Positions 51,092-59,212 of a stretch of DNA of 64,000 nucleotides are shown here, piece after piece (the stretch's first letter is position 1; each line of letters begins with the position of its first letter). The notes under the pieces are model-generated. The model saw only the letters and a list, made by a program, of their open reading frames with translations, was not told the DNA's origin and ran no database searches. The position numbers were made by a program, and so were the translations under genes. The stretch is from Oscillospiraceae bacterium (GTDB taxonomy: Bacteria; Bacillota; Clostridia; Oscillospirales; Ruminococcaceae): the NCBI GenBank assembly GCA_017399765.1, contig JAFQBH010000012.1, positions 29,401 through 93,400 of the forward strand. The letters are read 5' to 3'.

Positions 51092-51295
51092 CTATTCTTT
51101 CACAATCTCCATAATATCTTCAATATTGCACTCTAAGGCAACACAAATTTTATTGAGCACATCGGTTGTAACACATCCGTTTTTCCCCATCTTTGTAACA
51201 GATGCATTGCTAATTCCAGCCAACTTACATAACTCACCCTTTTTCAAGTCTCTATCAATCAGTAATTTCCAAAGCCTCTTGTAACTCACAGCCAT
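51092..51295 (-). CDS. Small Cro/CI-type (XRE) regulator
   Basis: The 67-residue protein is almost only a helix-turn-helix: YKRLWKLLIDRDLKKGELCKLAGISNASVTKMGKNG, split as LKKGELCKLAGIS and NASVTKMGKNG, then LNKICVALECNIEDIMEIVKE. This matches the YozG-like XRE subfamily. It lies between the small-RNA terminator and the defence operon, 72 bases ahead of the 70-residue gene, and probably regulates the element. Confidence 0.85.
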   Translation of the reverse strand: MAVSYKRLWKLLIDRDLKKGELCKLAGISNASVTKMGKNGCVTTDVLNKICVALECNIEDIMEIVKE

Positions 51296-51316
51296 TTTTT
51301 CACCCCATTAATCTGC

Positions 51317-51350
51317 AAAAAAAAGAATCCCTGTCGTGCCGACAGGGATT
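51317..51350 (-). terminator. Strong terminator between promoter and XRE gene
   Basis: On the minus strand the perfect stem AATCCCTGTCG / CGACAGGGATT with a three-base loop is followed by CTTTTTTTT. It lies before the XRE gene. Confidence 0.88.
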
Positions 51351-51403
51351 TCTAACTATCATAGCTGTCTACCAAAGCACGAAACAGCGCTTCGACAGCG
51401 TTG
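51317..51403 (-). ncRNA. Predicted ~87-nt structured small RNA or attenuated leader
   Basis: A perfect promoter at 51410-51438 is followed only about 55 bases later by the strong terminator. The transcript would contain a stem GCTGTC (51394-51399) / GACAGC (51366-51371) enclosing a second GAAGC/GCTTT hairpin, then the terminator hairpin. No ORF with a ribosome site exists in it. It may be a stand-alone small RNA of the element or an attenuator for the downstream XRE and defence genes. Confidence 0.6.
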
Positions 51404-51409
51404 TAGATA

Positions 51410-51438
51410 ATTATACAATATTTTTCTCAAAATGTCAA
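51410..51438 (-). promoter_or_regulatory. Perfect consensus promoter of the small RNA/XRE region
   Basis: On the minus strand TTGACA (51433-51438), 17 bases and TATAAT (51410-51415). This is the strongest promoter seen inside the element. Confidence 0.9.
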
Positions 51439-51478
51439 GTATTTAGCTGCGAAACGCTTAATTATTCCTGCTTCCGCG

Positions 51479-52552
51479 TCAATTTTGATCTAAAATCATT
51501 TTACTTAACTTAGATGCAACTTCTTGTTGAGTTGACGGAAACACATGCGCATAACGATAAGTTATATCAATACTCTCGTGCCCCACACGGTCTGCGATAG
51601 CTACTGCAGAGAAGCCCATATCAATGAGCAAGCTGATGTGGCTATGTCGAATTCCATGGATCCGTATTCGCTTTACTCCACTGGCGGCACAGCCACGGCG
51701 GATTTCGTGGTGGAGGTAAGATTTCGTGAACGGGAATATACGGTCATTTTCATTGATCTGTAACGATTCTATATAAGCTCCCATCTTCTCAGCATAGAAG
51801 TCTGGCATAAGGACACGACGAATGCCTTTTTCTGTTTTGGGTGGGGTAATAATATCCTCGCCCTTTATGCGTTGGAACGACTTTGTAACGTGGATGATCT
51901 TCCGTTCAAAGTCAAAATCTGTGGGTGTCAGTGCAAGCATTTCACCAAGCCGCAGACCACACCAATAGAGCGTTTCAAATGCGTAATAAGAAGCGGGCTT
52001 GTCTCTCAGTGTTTCGATGAACTGCAGATATTCATCCTTCGTCCAAACGAGCACTTCGCCGCATTTTTCCTTACCCATGTTACCGGCTTTCGCGGCAGGG
52101 TTTTCCGGTAGCCCGTAGAAGCGCACAGCATGATTAAACATGGCGCTAAGTTGATTGTGGATCGTTTTGAGATATACCGGCGAATATGGCATGCCGTTTT
52201 CGTCCGTTGTTTCCATGATGATGTTCTGCCAATGGAGTACATCTACCGGTTTTACATCACGTACTCGCTTGTTGCCGAAATACGGCAGGATCTTCTTTTC
52301 AATAATACTGCTCTTTGTCACCCATGTATTTTGCCGGATGCGATTCTGCAGGTCGTTCCGATAGACCTCATAGAACGAGTTGAACGTCATATCCAAGCTG
52401 CCTGCAGATTTTTGCAGAAACTCCCGTTCCCATGCCAGTGCATCCCGCTTCGTAGTAAATCCTCTCTTGGTTTTGCGGGATGGTTCTCCCAGCCAGTTTT
52501 TGTAGCGTATAGATACGTACCAACGTCCACCTTTGTCTTTGTAAGCGCCCAT
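51479..52552 (-). CDS. int: Tyrosine-type site-specific integrase
   Basis: The 357-residue recombinase starts at ATG 52550-52552 behind AGGAGG. It has an N-terminal AP2-like arm-binding domain (MGAYKDKGGRWYVSIRYKNW, with TKRGFTTKRDAL), a SAM-like core-binding domain (about residues 60-165), and the catalytic domain. The catalytic set is CGLRLGE (Arg), HGIRHSHIS (His-x-x-Arg), VGHESI (His) and TYRYAHV (Tyr). It should insert and excise the 45.66-52.94 kb element. It lies at the right end, facing left, as is usual next to the attachment site. Confidence 0.93.
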   Translation of the reverse strand: MGAYKDKGGRWYVSIRYKNWLGEPSRKTKRGFTTKRDALAWEREFLQKSAGSLDMTFNSFYEVYRNDLQNRIRQNTWVTKSSIIEKKILPYFGNKRVRDVKPVDVLHWQNIIMETTDENGMPYSPVYLKTIHNQLSAMFNHAVRFYGLPENPAAKAGNMGKEKCGEVLVWTKDEYLQFIETLRDKPASYYAFETLYWCGLRLGEMLALTPTDFDFERKIIHVTKSFQRIKGEDIITPPKTEKGIRRVLMPDFYAEKMGAYIESLQINENDRIFPFTKSYLHHEIRRGCAASGVKRIRIHGIRHSHISLLIDMGFSAVAIADRVGHESIDITYRYAHVFPSTQQEVASKLSKMILDQN

Positions 52553-52723
52553 AAAATGCCCTCCTGAAATTATATATTTAGTACCAATCGGTGTACCAAC
52601 GGCATCAAAAGTGGGAACTCCAAAGCCGGTTGAAACTACTTTTCGCAGTACCAAATAAATTCTCCGGGATGGGTAGCGGCAGCGTGATAACGCTCAATGT
52701 TCTCTGAAAAGTCCCAATATGTA

Positions 52724-52767
52724 AGAAATCCGCTCACCTTTACTCGCATAAGGGTGAGCGGATTTCT
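52724..52767. repeat. 15-bp perfect inverted repeat upstream of the integrase gene
   Basis: AGAAATCCGCTCACC and GGTGAGCGGATTTCT enclose a 14-base loop. The gap 52553-53146 has no gene: it holds this hairpin, an AT-rich arm with GAGAA motifs, the right attachment repeat and the AraC terminator. Confidence 0.65.
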
Positions 52768-52922
52768 ATAAAGCCACTTGAAATTATTCTGTTTTTGGTA
52801 TCAAATTGACCTCAGCTCTGACTCCAAATTCTGAGAACATGGAGAAAACACGAGATAAATCGAGCTTTTTTCAGAAAAATGAGGCTCTGTGGGACCTCAG
52901 AGAACTGAGAGAATTTTGACCT

Positions 52923-52937
52923 TTATTCCCACTCGCT
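52923..52937 (-). repeat. Right attachment-site repeat
   Basis: TTATTCCCACTCGCT is identical to the repeat at 45658-45672. On the minus strand the reading continues upstream as TTT TCC GGG AGC GAG TGG GAA TAA, but a TAG lies three codons before TTT, so no intact guaA end is present here. Confidence 0.65.
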
Positions 52938-53091
52938 CCCGGAAAACATAACCTAACGCTTTTTGCTTGGGCATTTTAACTCATATTATCGGGAGTGCTC
53001 GGATTATCCTGAAAATATTGACTACCAGAAATTCTGTTGTCATTTTGTTGTCACGAATATTATAAATGATACAGAAAAATATTGCAAGCAG

Positions 53092-53126
53092 AAAAAGACA
53101 CCGTGCCCAAACCAAAACACGGTGCC
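53092..53126 (-). terminator. Terminator after the AraC-type regulator
   Basis: On the minus strand CACCGTG...CACGGTG with a 12-base loop is followed by TCTTTTTCT. Confidence 0.75.
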
Positions 53127-53146
53127 TTTTCAAAAAGTATGGGAGT

Positions 53147-53941
53147 TTATTTTATCGGAACATAGACAGAGGCTTTTTCGCCTTTGTAAAATTCAAAGCA
53201 CATTTTTTCCTCATCGAATTTCTTTTCGGAAACGGGAAACCATTCGTCAAAAATATGCTTCCAAAGCCGGTTAAGTTCTTCGGAAAGTTTTTCGTCAAAA
53301 ACGGAAACTTCCGCTTCAAAAACCGCGTATTCCGCTTTCGGGACTGTAATTGAGAAAAAACCATCCGGAACGGTTTCGCAATTTGTTTCAAAACCGAAGA
53401 AATAACTGAGTTCTCCGTTGTTTTCGGTCGGATGTATCCAGGCGGCAACTTCGCCGAAGTCCTCAAGGTTTTCCGGGTATGCGGGATATTTGGTAAAATC
53501 GATTTCCTTCCAGTATGCGCCGTATTCTTCGCTTTTGATTTCTTCCGGCGGAATTATGCAGTAACCGATGGCGGAAAAAGCTTCTTTTTCGATAATGGTC
53601 ATTTTCTCATCTTCTTTCAGAATGTTTCTGCGGTATTCCGAAGCGTTTGTTCCGAAATTTTTTCGAAAAGCCTTCGCAAAACCGGAGGGAGTATCGTAAC
53701 CTGCCCGAAGAGCTGTTTCCGTTATGCTCATTCCGGCGGCAATGTTTTCCGCTGCCTTTTCAAGTTTTTTGCAGGAAATATATTCACCGACGGAAATTCC
53801 GAAATGCGCCCGGAAAAGGTGGCAGAAATGATAGAGAGAATATCCCGAAATTTCCGCAAGTTCCTTTGCGGTGGGCGGATATTCAAGATGTTCCCCGATA
53901 TATCTTTCGCATTTTTCCATTACTTCAATATAGTTCATTAT
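53147..53941 (-). CDS. AraC-family regulator with GyrI-like effector-binding domain
   Basis: The 264-residue protein starts at ATG 53939-53941 with GGAGG upstream; longer in-frame starts run into the promoter. Residues 1-105 form the double AraC helix-turn-helix: ELAEISGYSLYHFCHLFRAHFGISVGEYI, split around YHFCHLF, then ALRAGYDTPSGFAKAFRKNFG. Residues 115-264 are an AraC_E_bind/GyrI-like small-molecule domain. Similar two-domain proteins (Rob/SoxS-like sensors) respond to lipophilic or drug-like ligands. It is divergent from the cobalamin-controlled operon and might regulate it. Confidence 0.88.
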   Translation of the reverse strand: MMNYIEVMEKCERYIGEHLEYPPTAKELAEISGYSLYHFCHLFRAHFGISVGEYISCKKLEKAAENIAAGMSITETALRAGYDTPSGFAKAFRKNFGTNASEYRRNILKEDEKMTIIEKEAFSAIGYCIIPPEEIKSEEYGAYWKEIDFTKYPAYPENLEDFGEVAAWIHPTENNGELSYFFGFETNCETVPDGFFSITVPKAEYAVFEAEVSVFDEKLSEELNRLWKHIFDEWFPVSEKKFDEEKMCFEFYKGEKASVYVPIK

Positions 53942-54006
53942 TATATGATCCTCCGAAAAGGTCTTAAATTTCTTCATTATTGCTATTATACAATTTTTGA
54001 CAAGAA

Positions 54007-54018
54007 AGGACATGTCCT
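54007..54018. promoter_or_regulatory. Perfect 12-bp palindrome in the divergent promoter region
   Basis: AGGACATGTCCT follows a TTGACA (53997-54002), and a weak TATCTT follows 16 bases after it on the plus strand. On the minus strand a TATAAT for the AraC gene lies at about 53984-53989. The palindrome could be an operator for either direction. Confidence 0.4.
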
Positions 54019-54091
54019 ATCTTGCTGACTTGATTAAAACCGATGGAAAACCGAAAAATATAGTGATATTATTGAATTAACTTAATAATCT

Positions 54092-54299
54092 GCATTGTGT
54101 TCCGGCGTTATGGCTGCAAGTTTTTGCAGGCGCCGGAATTAGGAAATCCGGTGAGAGTCCGGAGCAGTAACCGTTGCTGTATGCGCAGGAGTTTTTTTGT
54201 TCGCGGTGCGAACCGGCCATTGGGAAACCGAGAAGGTAGAACAAAAAACGCAGGAAAATAAATTTTTCCCAAATGCGCGAGCCAGAATGTCGACAATGC
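54092..54299 (+). ncRNA. Cobalamin riboswitch 2
   Basis: P1 is formed by GCATTGT (54092-54098) and ACAATGC (54293-54299). The aptamer contains an extended TTCCGGCG...CGCCGGAA stem, the core GGAAATCCGGTGAGAGTCC, GGAGCAGTAACCGTTGCTGTA, CCATTGGGAAACCGAGAAGG, and a B12-box variant GAGCCAGAATGTCGAC at 54279-54294. It precedes a terminator and a large operon of surface proteins. Promoter placement is uncertain in the 475-base gap between the AraC gene and 54417. Confidence 0.9.
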
Positions 54300-54359
54300 G
54301 TGGAAAGTTTTTTGCGGTGCGTTTACACCCGAAAAACAAAGGAAATGCGGAAAAATTCG

Positions 54360-54397
54360 GCCGCCGAAGGTTTTTATCTTCGGCGGCTTCTTTTTTT
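54360..54397 (+). terminator. Rho-independent terminator, expression platform of riboswitch 2
   Basis: The stem GCCGCCGAAG / CTTCGGCGGC with an eight-base loop is followed by a T7 run and then by the ribosome site AAAAAGGAGGAG of the first gene. Confidence 0.9.
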
Positions 54398-54416
54398 GCA
54401 AAAAGGAGGAGAAGAT

Positions 54417-57400
54417 ATGAAAAACATTTTTAAGAAGGCGTTATCGTTTTTCCTTGCTGTGATAATGACAGTGGGAATGTTCCCGGTAACGGCAATGGCG
54501 GAGGAACAATACGTTTATTTTTCCATAAGCCTTGATGACAAATTTCTTGAAGGAAGCGACGGAACGGTTATGGCGCATGTTCCGGTTGCAATTTCCGAAC
54601 TGGAAAAAATAAAACTTTCCGATTACGGGCTTTCCGAATATGCAATTGATAAAAACGGTGACGGAAAAGAAGATATCACCGCTCTTCATCTTGATCTTTA
54701 TGCACATGATAAATATTGCGACAGAAACGGCAAGGAAATTGCGGAGCAGGTGCAGGGTGCTCCGGGAAGCCTTTATTTTAACAGCTTCTGGAGCGGACAT
54801 GACTGTAACCTCAACTATTATGTAAACGGAGAATATCCGCTCAATGCCGAACTTTCCGAAAGCTGGGGATATTCCGTCGGCGCAACGGCTGACGTTATTG
54901 CGGTAAATCCCGGAGATTTTGTGGACATCATTCTTATGAACAGCTGGAACTTCTGCTGGGATTCCTTCGGCGGATTCCATTATTTTATCGATGAAAACGG
55001 AAGCATCAGCCATAAATTTGCGGCAAATGTTGGCGAAGAAATTTCTTTCAACATCGGAAGAGCATACGGCAACCTTATGATGGGCGGCGCAACCGAAATT
55101 GTTCCCGAAACAAACGGCGCGGAACTTTATTACAGCAAAGACAAAGCCGATATGCTCACCAACAGCGGAAACAGCATTTTTGACGATGATTATGACGGAA
55201 CCGTTTCCGTAACATTCCCGGAAGCGGGAACATGGTATGTCTGGGTGCCCGGAATGTACGGAATGGATTATCCGGACGAAATCGTTTCCGGTCCGGCATT
55301 TGCGGAAGTTACCGTTACCGGCGAAGCAGAACCCGAAATCACCCTTTCTCTCGATAAAACCGCCCTTTCAATAACCGAAGGAAAGACCGCGGAAATCGCC
55401 GCAACTGTTGTTCCGGAAGAAAAAGCTTCGGAAATCGAATGGTCCTCTTCCGATGAAACCGTCGCAACTGTTGAAAGCGGCGTTGTCACCGCCATCGCAA
55501 AAGGCGAAGCGACCGTCACAGCAAAAATCGGCGACGTTTCCGCAGAATGTCAGGTAACCGTAACCGAACTTGCGCTCTATCTTTCCGAACTCAGTTTTTC
55601 CGAAACCGCAACCGGCGAATTTTTTGAAATGAGCCCGGAACTGGGCAACAAAATTTTCGGATATGACGTAAAAGTTCAGGACAGCATCAACAGAATTTTC
55701 ATAAAAGCAAAACTTTCCGGCGACGCACCGAAAGGTTCGGCCATAACCGCAAAATTCATTGAAACAAAAGGCAACGAACAGGTAATAAACGTAAAATCCG
55801 GCAACGAAAAAGGCGTTTTGCTCACAAGGGCGCTCAATAAAGGCACAGTCGGAAACACCGTCACTCTTGAAGTCGGAGTTGAAGGCGATATTCAGACCTA
55901 TACCATTGAACTTAAAAGAACCCCGAGCCTTACCGGACTTTCCGCCGCGGATTTAAACGGAAATGCAATTTCCTTCAACGAAAAATTTGCGGTCAACACC
56001 ACCGAATATACCGCTTCCACCGGTGAAGAAAAAATCGCCGTAAACGGAATCCCTTATGATGAAAGCTACACCGTTACCTATAACGGAAGCGAAGACAACG
56101 TTGTTTCTCTTTCCGACGGCGAAAATATAATCGCCGTTACCGTAAAGAATGCGGAAGGTTTTGAAAAAACATATAACCTTAAAATAACAAAGCTTGCAAA
56201 AGCAAAAATCACTTTCAGCGTAAACCCGAAAAATGCCCTGGTTTATATCAGCGATAAATTTAAGCAAGGCGTTCCCGCAAACGCAAACGGAGAATTTGAA
56301 CTTCTTGAAGGCGAAACCTATACCTATAACGTAACCGCCTTCGGATATATCGGCAAAACCGCGGAATACATTCCGAACGGCGACGCTCTTGTTATGGTGG
56401 ACCTTAAAAAAGCGCCGGAAACCGCTTTTAAGGAATACGATTCCAGCTGGCCTTTCTTCGGACTTAACAACAATAACAACATGGTAATCGACCGCCCTAC
56501 TCCTACCGTAAAAGAAGAAACAGCTCTTTATTGGGCAAACAAAATCGGAACCGGTTACGATTACGGTGCAACGGGCGTTCCGATTCTTGTTGACGATTAT
56601 CTTTATTGCTACGCCGGCAAAACCATTATGAAAATCGATAAGATAAGCGGCGAAATAATCCAGACCGGAAAAATGACCGGCGGTTCTTCCGCCTATGCAA
56701 TCTGCTCTCTTACCTATGCGGAAGGACTTATCTTCGTCGGACTCAACAACGGCACCGTTCAGGCATTCAATGCCGAAACCCTTGAATCCGTATGGCTTTA
56801 TAAAGATCCGCTTAAAGGTCAGCCCAACGCCCAGATTACTTACAGCGACGGCTACGTTTACACCGGATTCTGGAATTCCGAAGACGGCGAAGCGGCTTAT
56901 GTTGCTCTTTCCATCACCGATGAAAATCCGGAAGAAACCGATGAAGCAAAAATCGCTTCCTGGCGCCATATCCAGAAAGGCGGTTTTTATTGGGCGGGCG
57001 CATATATCGAAGGCGATTATCTTTATATCGGAACCGATGACGGAGAAGACGGTTACCAGACAGGATACGCTCATCTTCTTTCCATCAACAAACACACCGG
57101 CAAAGTCGTTGACGACGTCACCATGCCGAATGTCGGCGACATAAGAAGCAGCATCAACCAGACCGACGGAAAGCTTTATTTCACCTCCAAGGGCGGATAT
57201 TTCTATGAAGCGGAATATGACCCCAAAACCGGCGATATCGGAAATCTCCGCTTCATCGAACTCCAGAACGGAAGCAATGGCGTTCCCATGAGCACCAGCA
57301 CCCCTACCGTTTATAACGGAAGAGCATATATCGGCGTTTCCGGAAAAGGCCAGTTTTCCGCATATTCCGGACACAATATCACGGTAATCGATATTCCTTC

Positions 57401-59195
57401 CTGGAGCATTGCATATTCCGTTCCGACCCAGGGTTACCCCCAGACCACCGGCACTCTTACGACTTATTACGAAAAAACCGACGGTTACGTTTACGTCTAT
57501 TTCTTCGATAACTTCACCCCCGGAAAACTCCGCGTTCTTGCGGATAAACCCGGAATGACCGAACCGCTTAAAACAATTGAAGAAACCACCAACGGAAAAA
57601 CCTATGAGGTTGGTTACAGCGTTTTTGAACCCACCGGAAAACTTGCCCAGTACTGCATCTGCACTCCAATCATTGACGAAGACGGCACCCTTTATTTCAA
57701 AAACGACAGCGCAAACCTCTTTGCGGTGGGCTCCGCCGTTGAATATATCGAAGTCACCAAAAATCCGGATAAGATGAGCTATAAACCCGGCGAAGTTTTT
57801 GACCCCACCGGAATGGAAGTTACCGCGTATTACTATAACGGAACAGAGCGCGATATCACAAAATATGTAACATGGTCCACCGAACCTCTTGCCGAAGAGG
57901 ACGAAAACTTTATGATTGTTTTCGAAAACGTTGGCGGCGATGTAAAACCTTTCGATACTATCGAACTTTCCATCAGCAGCGGTTTTGTTGAGCTTGTTCC
58001 GGAAAAAGAACCCACAAAAACCAAAATAAGACTTAATGACACCGTAAAATTCGATAACACAATCGATACCCCGGAAACCTTCTTTGTAAAAGAACCCAAA
58101 GGCGGCGTTTTCTATGTGGGAATCCTTTCCGATATGGAATACGATGAGTTTGAACTCCATACCAACGGCTACCTTAAAGGTCAGCTTATCGATTTCGACC
58201 CGGAAAAATACCGCAGCATCGGTGAAACTTATTGCGTATATAACAGCCTTACGGGAGAAATCGCCGAAAACGTTCTTTCTTCCGGAGCGGGAATCCGTCC
58301 CGATAACAAAGCAAAAGGAATGACCTATGAAAAAGCTGTAAAACTTGCAGAGCATTTTAACGACGAAAACAAGGTCACCTATTACAAAGTGAAATGCGAA
58401 CAGAACGTTTACGTTGCAAAGATAACCGTTCCGGAAAATTACAGCACCGCATATAAATCCGGTACATATAAAATCACCGCGGAAAAGGACGGCATTAAAT
58501 ATTCCAGCGCTGAAAACAAAATCGTCACCGATGTTTCGATTTTTGAGTATGAATACCTCAAATGGGCAACTGAAAACGACGAAGTCGAAGTTATGGACGA
58601 GGACGCAAGAGGTTATTCCGATTATCTCAGCGATAAATACGGCTACGGAGATGAGGAATATGCTCCGCCCCTTTGGGAAAAACCCACCGTTGTTTCCACC
58701 ACCGCTTTCCGCGCCGTAAGCGGAAAGAAAATGGTTCTCGCCTGCGGAGAAGGAGTTAAAATCACAATTCCGGAAATCAGCACAATGCAAAGAGGAATTA
58801 ACTTCATTTATAAAAACACCGTGGGCGAACTTGATAAGGAAAAGAAAACCACTGTATATAACCTCAATTTCTATGGAAAACAGCCGGTTCAGAGCGATTT
58901 TAAAATCGAATGGAAACTCGGAGTAAATGCGTTCGAACTTCGTGAAAGCTTTAAAATCAAGGTCGAGGAAGAGGACATCATCACTTACTATATTCTTAAA
59001 GACGGAAAATATTTCGACGAATTCACCGTCGATTATATGACCGACAATTTGAATGAAGATATCACCCTCACCCTTGAAAACGAAGGCGGCACCACCCTTG
59101 GCAATTATACAATTACAACAAAAAAACCTGCGGATGCGGATTCTGCCGATGATTCCGAGGAAATCAACCCCAACACAGGTGCACCGATTTTTTAA
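54417..59195 (+). CDS. Large secreted multidomain beta-propeller protein under cobalamin control
   Basis: The 1,592-residue protein starts at ATG 54417, seven bases after AGGAGGAG. A signal peptide ends at VTAMA (residue 28). Residues about 85-180 resemble DUF4430, with YYVNGEYP and VNPGDFVDIILM. A Big_2 Ig-like domain (about 308-384), cadherin-like beta-sandwich repeats (385-590) and a PEGA-like domain (600-680) follow. Residues 700-1105 form a PQQ/quinoprotein-type propeller with repeats such as ADGLIFVGLNNGTVQAFN-like EGLIFVGLNNGTVQAFNAET. Ig-like domains then lead to the C-terminal NPNTGAPIF, which lacks a membrane anchor. Cobalamin capture at the surface is inferred from the riboswitch and partners. 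Confidence 0.78.
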   Translation: MKNIFKKALSFFLAVIMTVGMFPVTAMAEEQYVYFSISLDDKFLEGSDGTVMAHVPVAISELEKIKLSDYGLSEYAIDKNGDGKEDITALHLDLYAHDKYCDRNGKEIAEQVQGAPGSLYFNSFWSGHDCNLNYYVNGEYPLNAELSESWGYSVGATADVIAVNPGDFVDIILMNSWNFCWDSFGGFHYFIDENGSISHKFAANVGEEISFNIGRAYGNLMMGGATEIVPETNGAELYYSKDKADMLTNSGNSIFDDDYDGTVSVTFPEAGTWYVWVPGMYGMDYPDEIVSGPAFAEVTVTGEAEPEITLSLDKTALSITEGKTAEIAATVVPEEKASEIEWSSSDETVATVESGVVTAIAKGEATVTAKIGDVSAECQVTVTELALYLSELSFSETATGEFFEMSPELGNKIFGYDVKVQDSINRIFIKAKLSGDAPKGSAITAKFIETKGNEQVINVKSGNEKGVLLTRALNKGTVGNTVTLEVGVEGDIQTYTIELKRTPSLTGLSAADLNGNAISFNEKFAVNTTEYTASTGEEKIAVNGIPYDESYTVTYNGSEDNVVSLSDGENIIAVTVKNAEGFEKTYNLKITKLAKAKITFSVNPKNALVYISDKFKQGVPANANGEFELLEGETYTYNVTAFGYIGKTAEYIPNGDALVMVDLKKAPETAFKEYDSSWPFFGLNNNNNMVIDRPTPTVKEETALYWANKIGTGYDYGATGVPILVDDYLYCYAGKTIMKIDKISGEIIQTGKMTGGSSAYAICSLTYAEGLIFVGLNNGTVQAFNAETLESVWLYKDPLKGQPNAQITYSDGYVYTGFWNSEDGEAAYVALSITDENPEETDEAKIASWRHIQKGGFYWAGAYIEGDYLYIGTDDGEDGYQTGYAHLLSINKHTGKVVDDVTMPNVGDIRSSINQTDGKLYFTSKGGYFYEAEYDPKTGDIGNLRFIELQNGSNGVPMSTSTPTVYNGRAYIGVSGKGQFSAYSGHNITVIDIPSWSIAYSVPTQGYPQTTGTLTTYYEKTDGYVYVYFFDNFTPGKLRVLADKPGMTEPLKTIEETTNGKTYEVGYSVFEPTGKLAQYCICTPIIDEDGTLYFKNDSANLFAVGSAVEYIEVTKNPDKMSYKPGEVFDPTGMEVTAYYYNGTERDITKYVTWSTEPLAEEDENFMIVFENVGGDVKPFDTIELSISSGFVELVPEKEPTKTKIRLNDTVKFDNTIDTPETFFVKEPKGGVFYVGILSDMEYDEFELHTNGYLKGQLIDFDPEKYRSIGETYCVYNSLTGEIAENVLSSGAGIRPDNKAKGMTYEKAVKLAEHFNDENKVTYYKVKCEQNVYVAKITVPENYSTAYKSGTYKITAEKDGIKYSSAENKIVTDVSIFEYEYLKWATENDEVEVMDEDARGYSDYLSDKYGYGDEEYAPPLWEKPTVVSTTAFRAVSGKKMVLACGEGVKITIPEISTMQRGINFIYKNTVGELDKEKKTTVYNLNFYGKQPVQSDFKIEWKLGVNAFELRESFKIKVEEEDIITYYILKDGKYFDEFTVDYMTDNLNEDITLTLENEGGTTLGNYTITTKKPADADSADDSEEINPNTGAPIF

Positions 59196-59212
59196 AATAA
59201 AAGGAGCTTATC

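Larger units (their letters stand above)
45658..52937. mobile_element. 7.3 kb integrative element carrying a putative defence operon
   Basis: The segment is bounded by an exact 15-bp direct repeat. It contains a tyrosine integrase at the right end, a small XRE regulator, and a leftward five-gene operon with nuclease and SMC-like proteins. Codon usage differs from the flanks: long open antisense frames, common elsewhere in the window, are absent here. No replication, conjugation or phage structural genes are present, so it resembles a small genomic island or satellite rather than a full phage or ICE. Confidence 0.7.

Noticed and set aside
45658-52937. Element as a complete prophage or conjugative element
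   Set aside because: No capsid, terminase, tail, relaxase, replication or type IV secretion genes are present.
55953-58790. 945-codon open frame on the minus strand opposite the large propeller gene
   Set aside because: It is a shadow caused by the same codon bias. The plus-strand frame has a signal peptide, recognisable domains and a good ribosome site.
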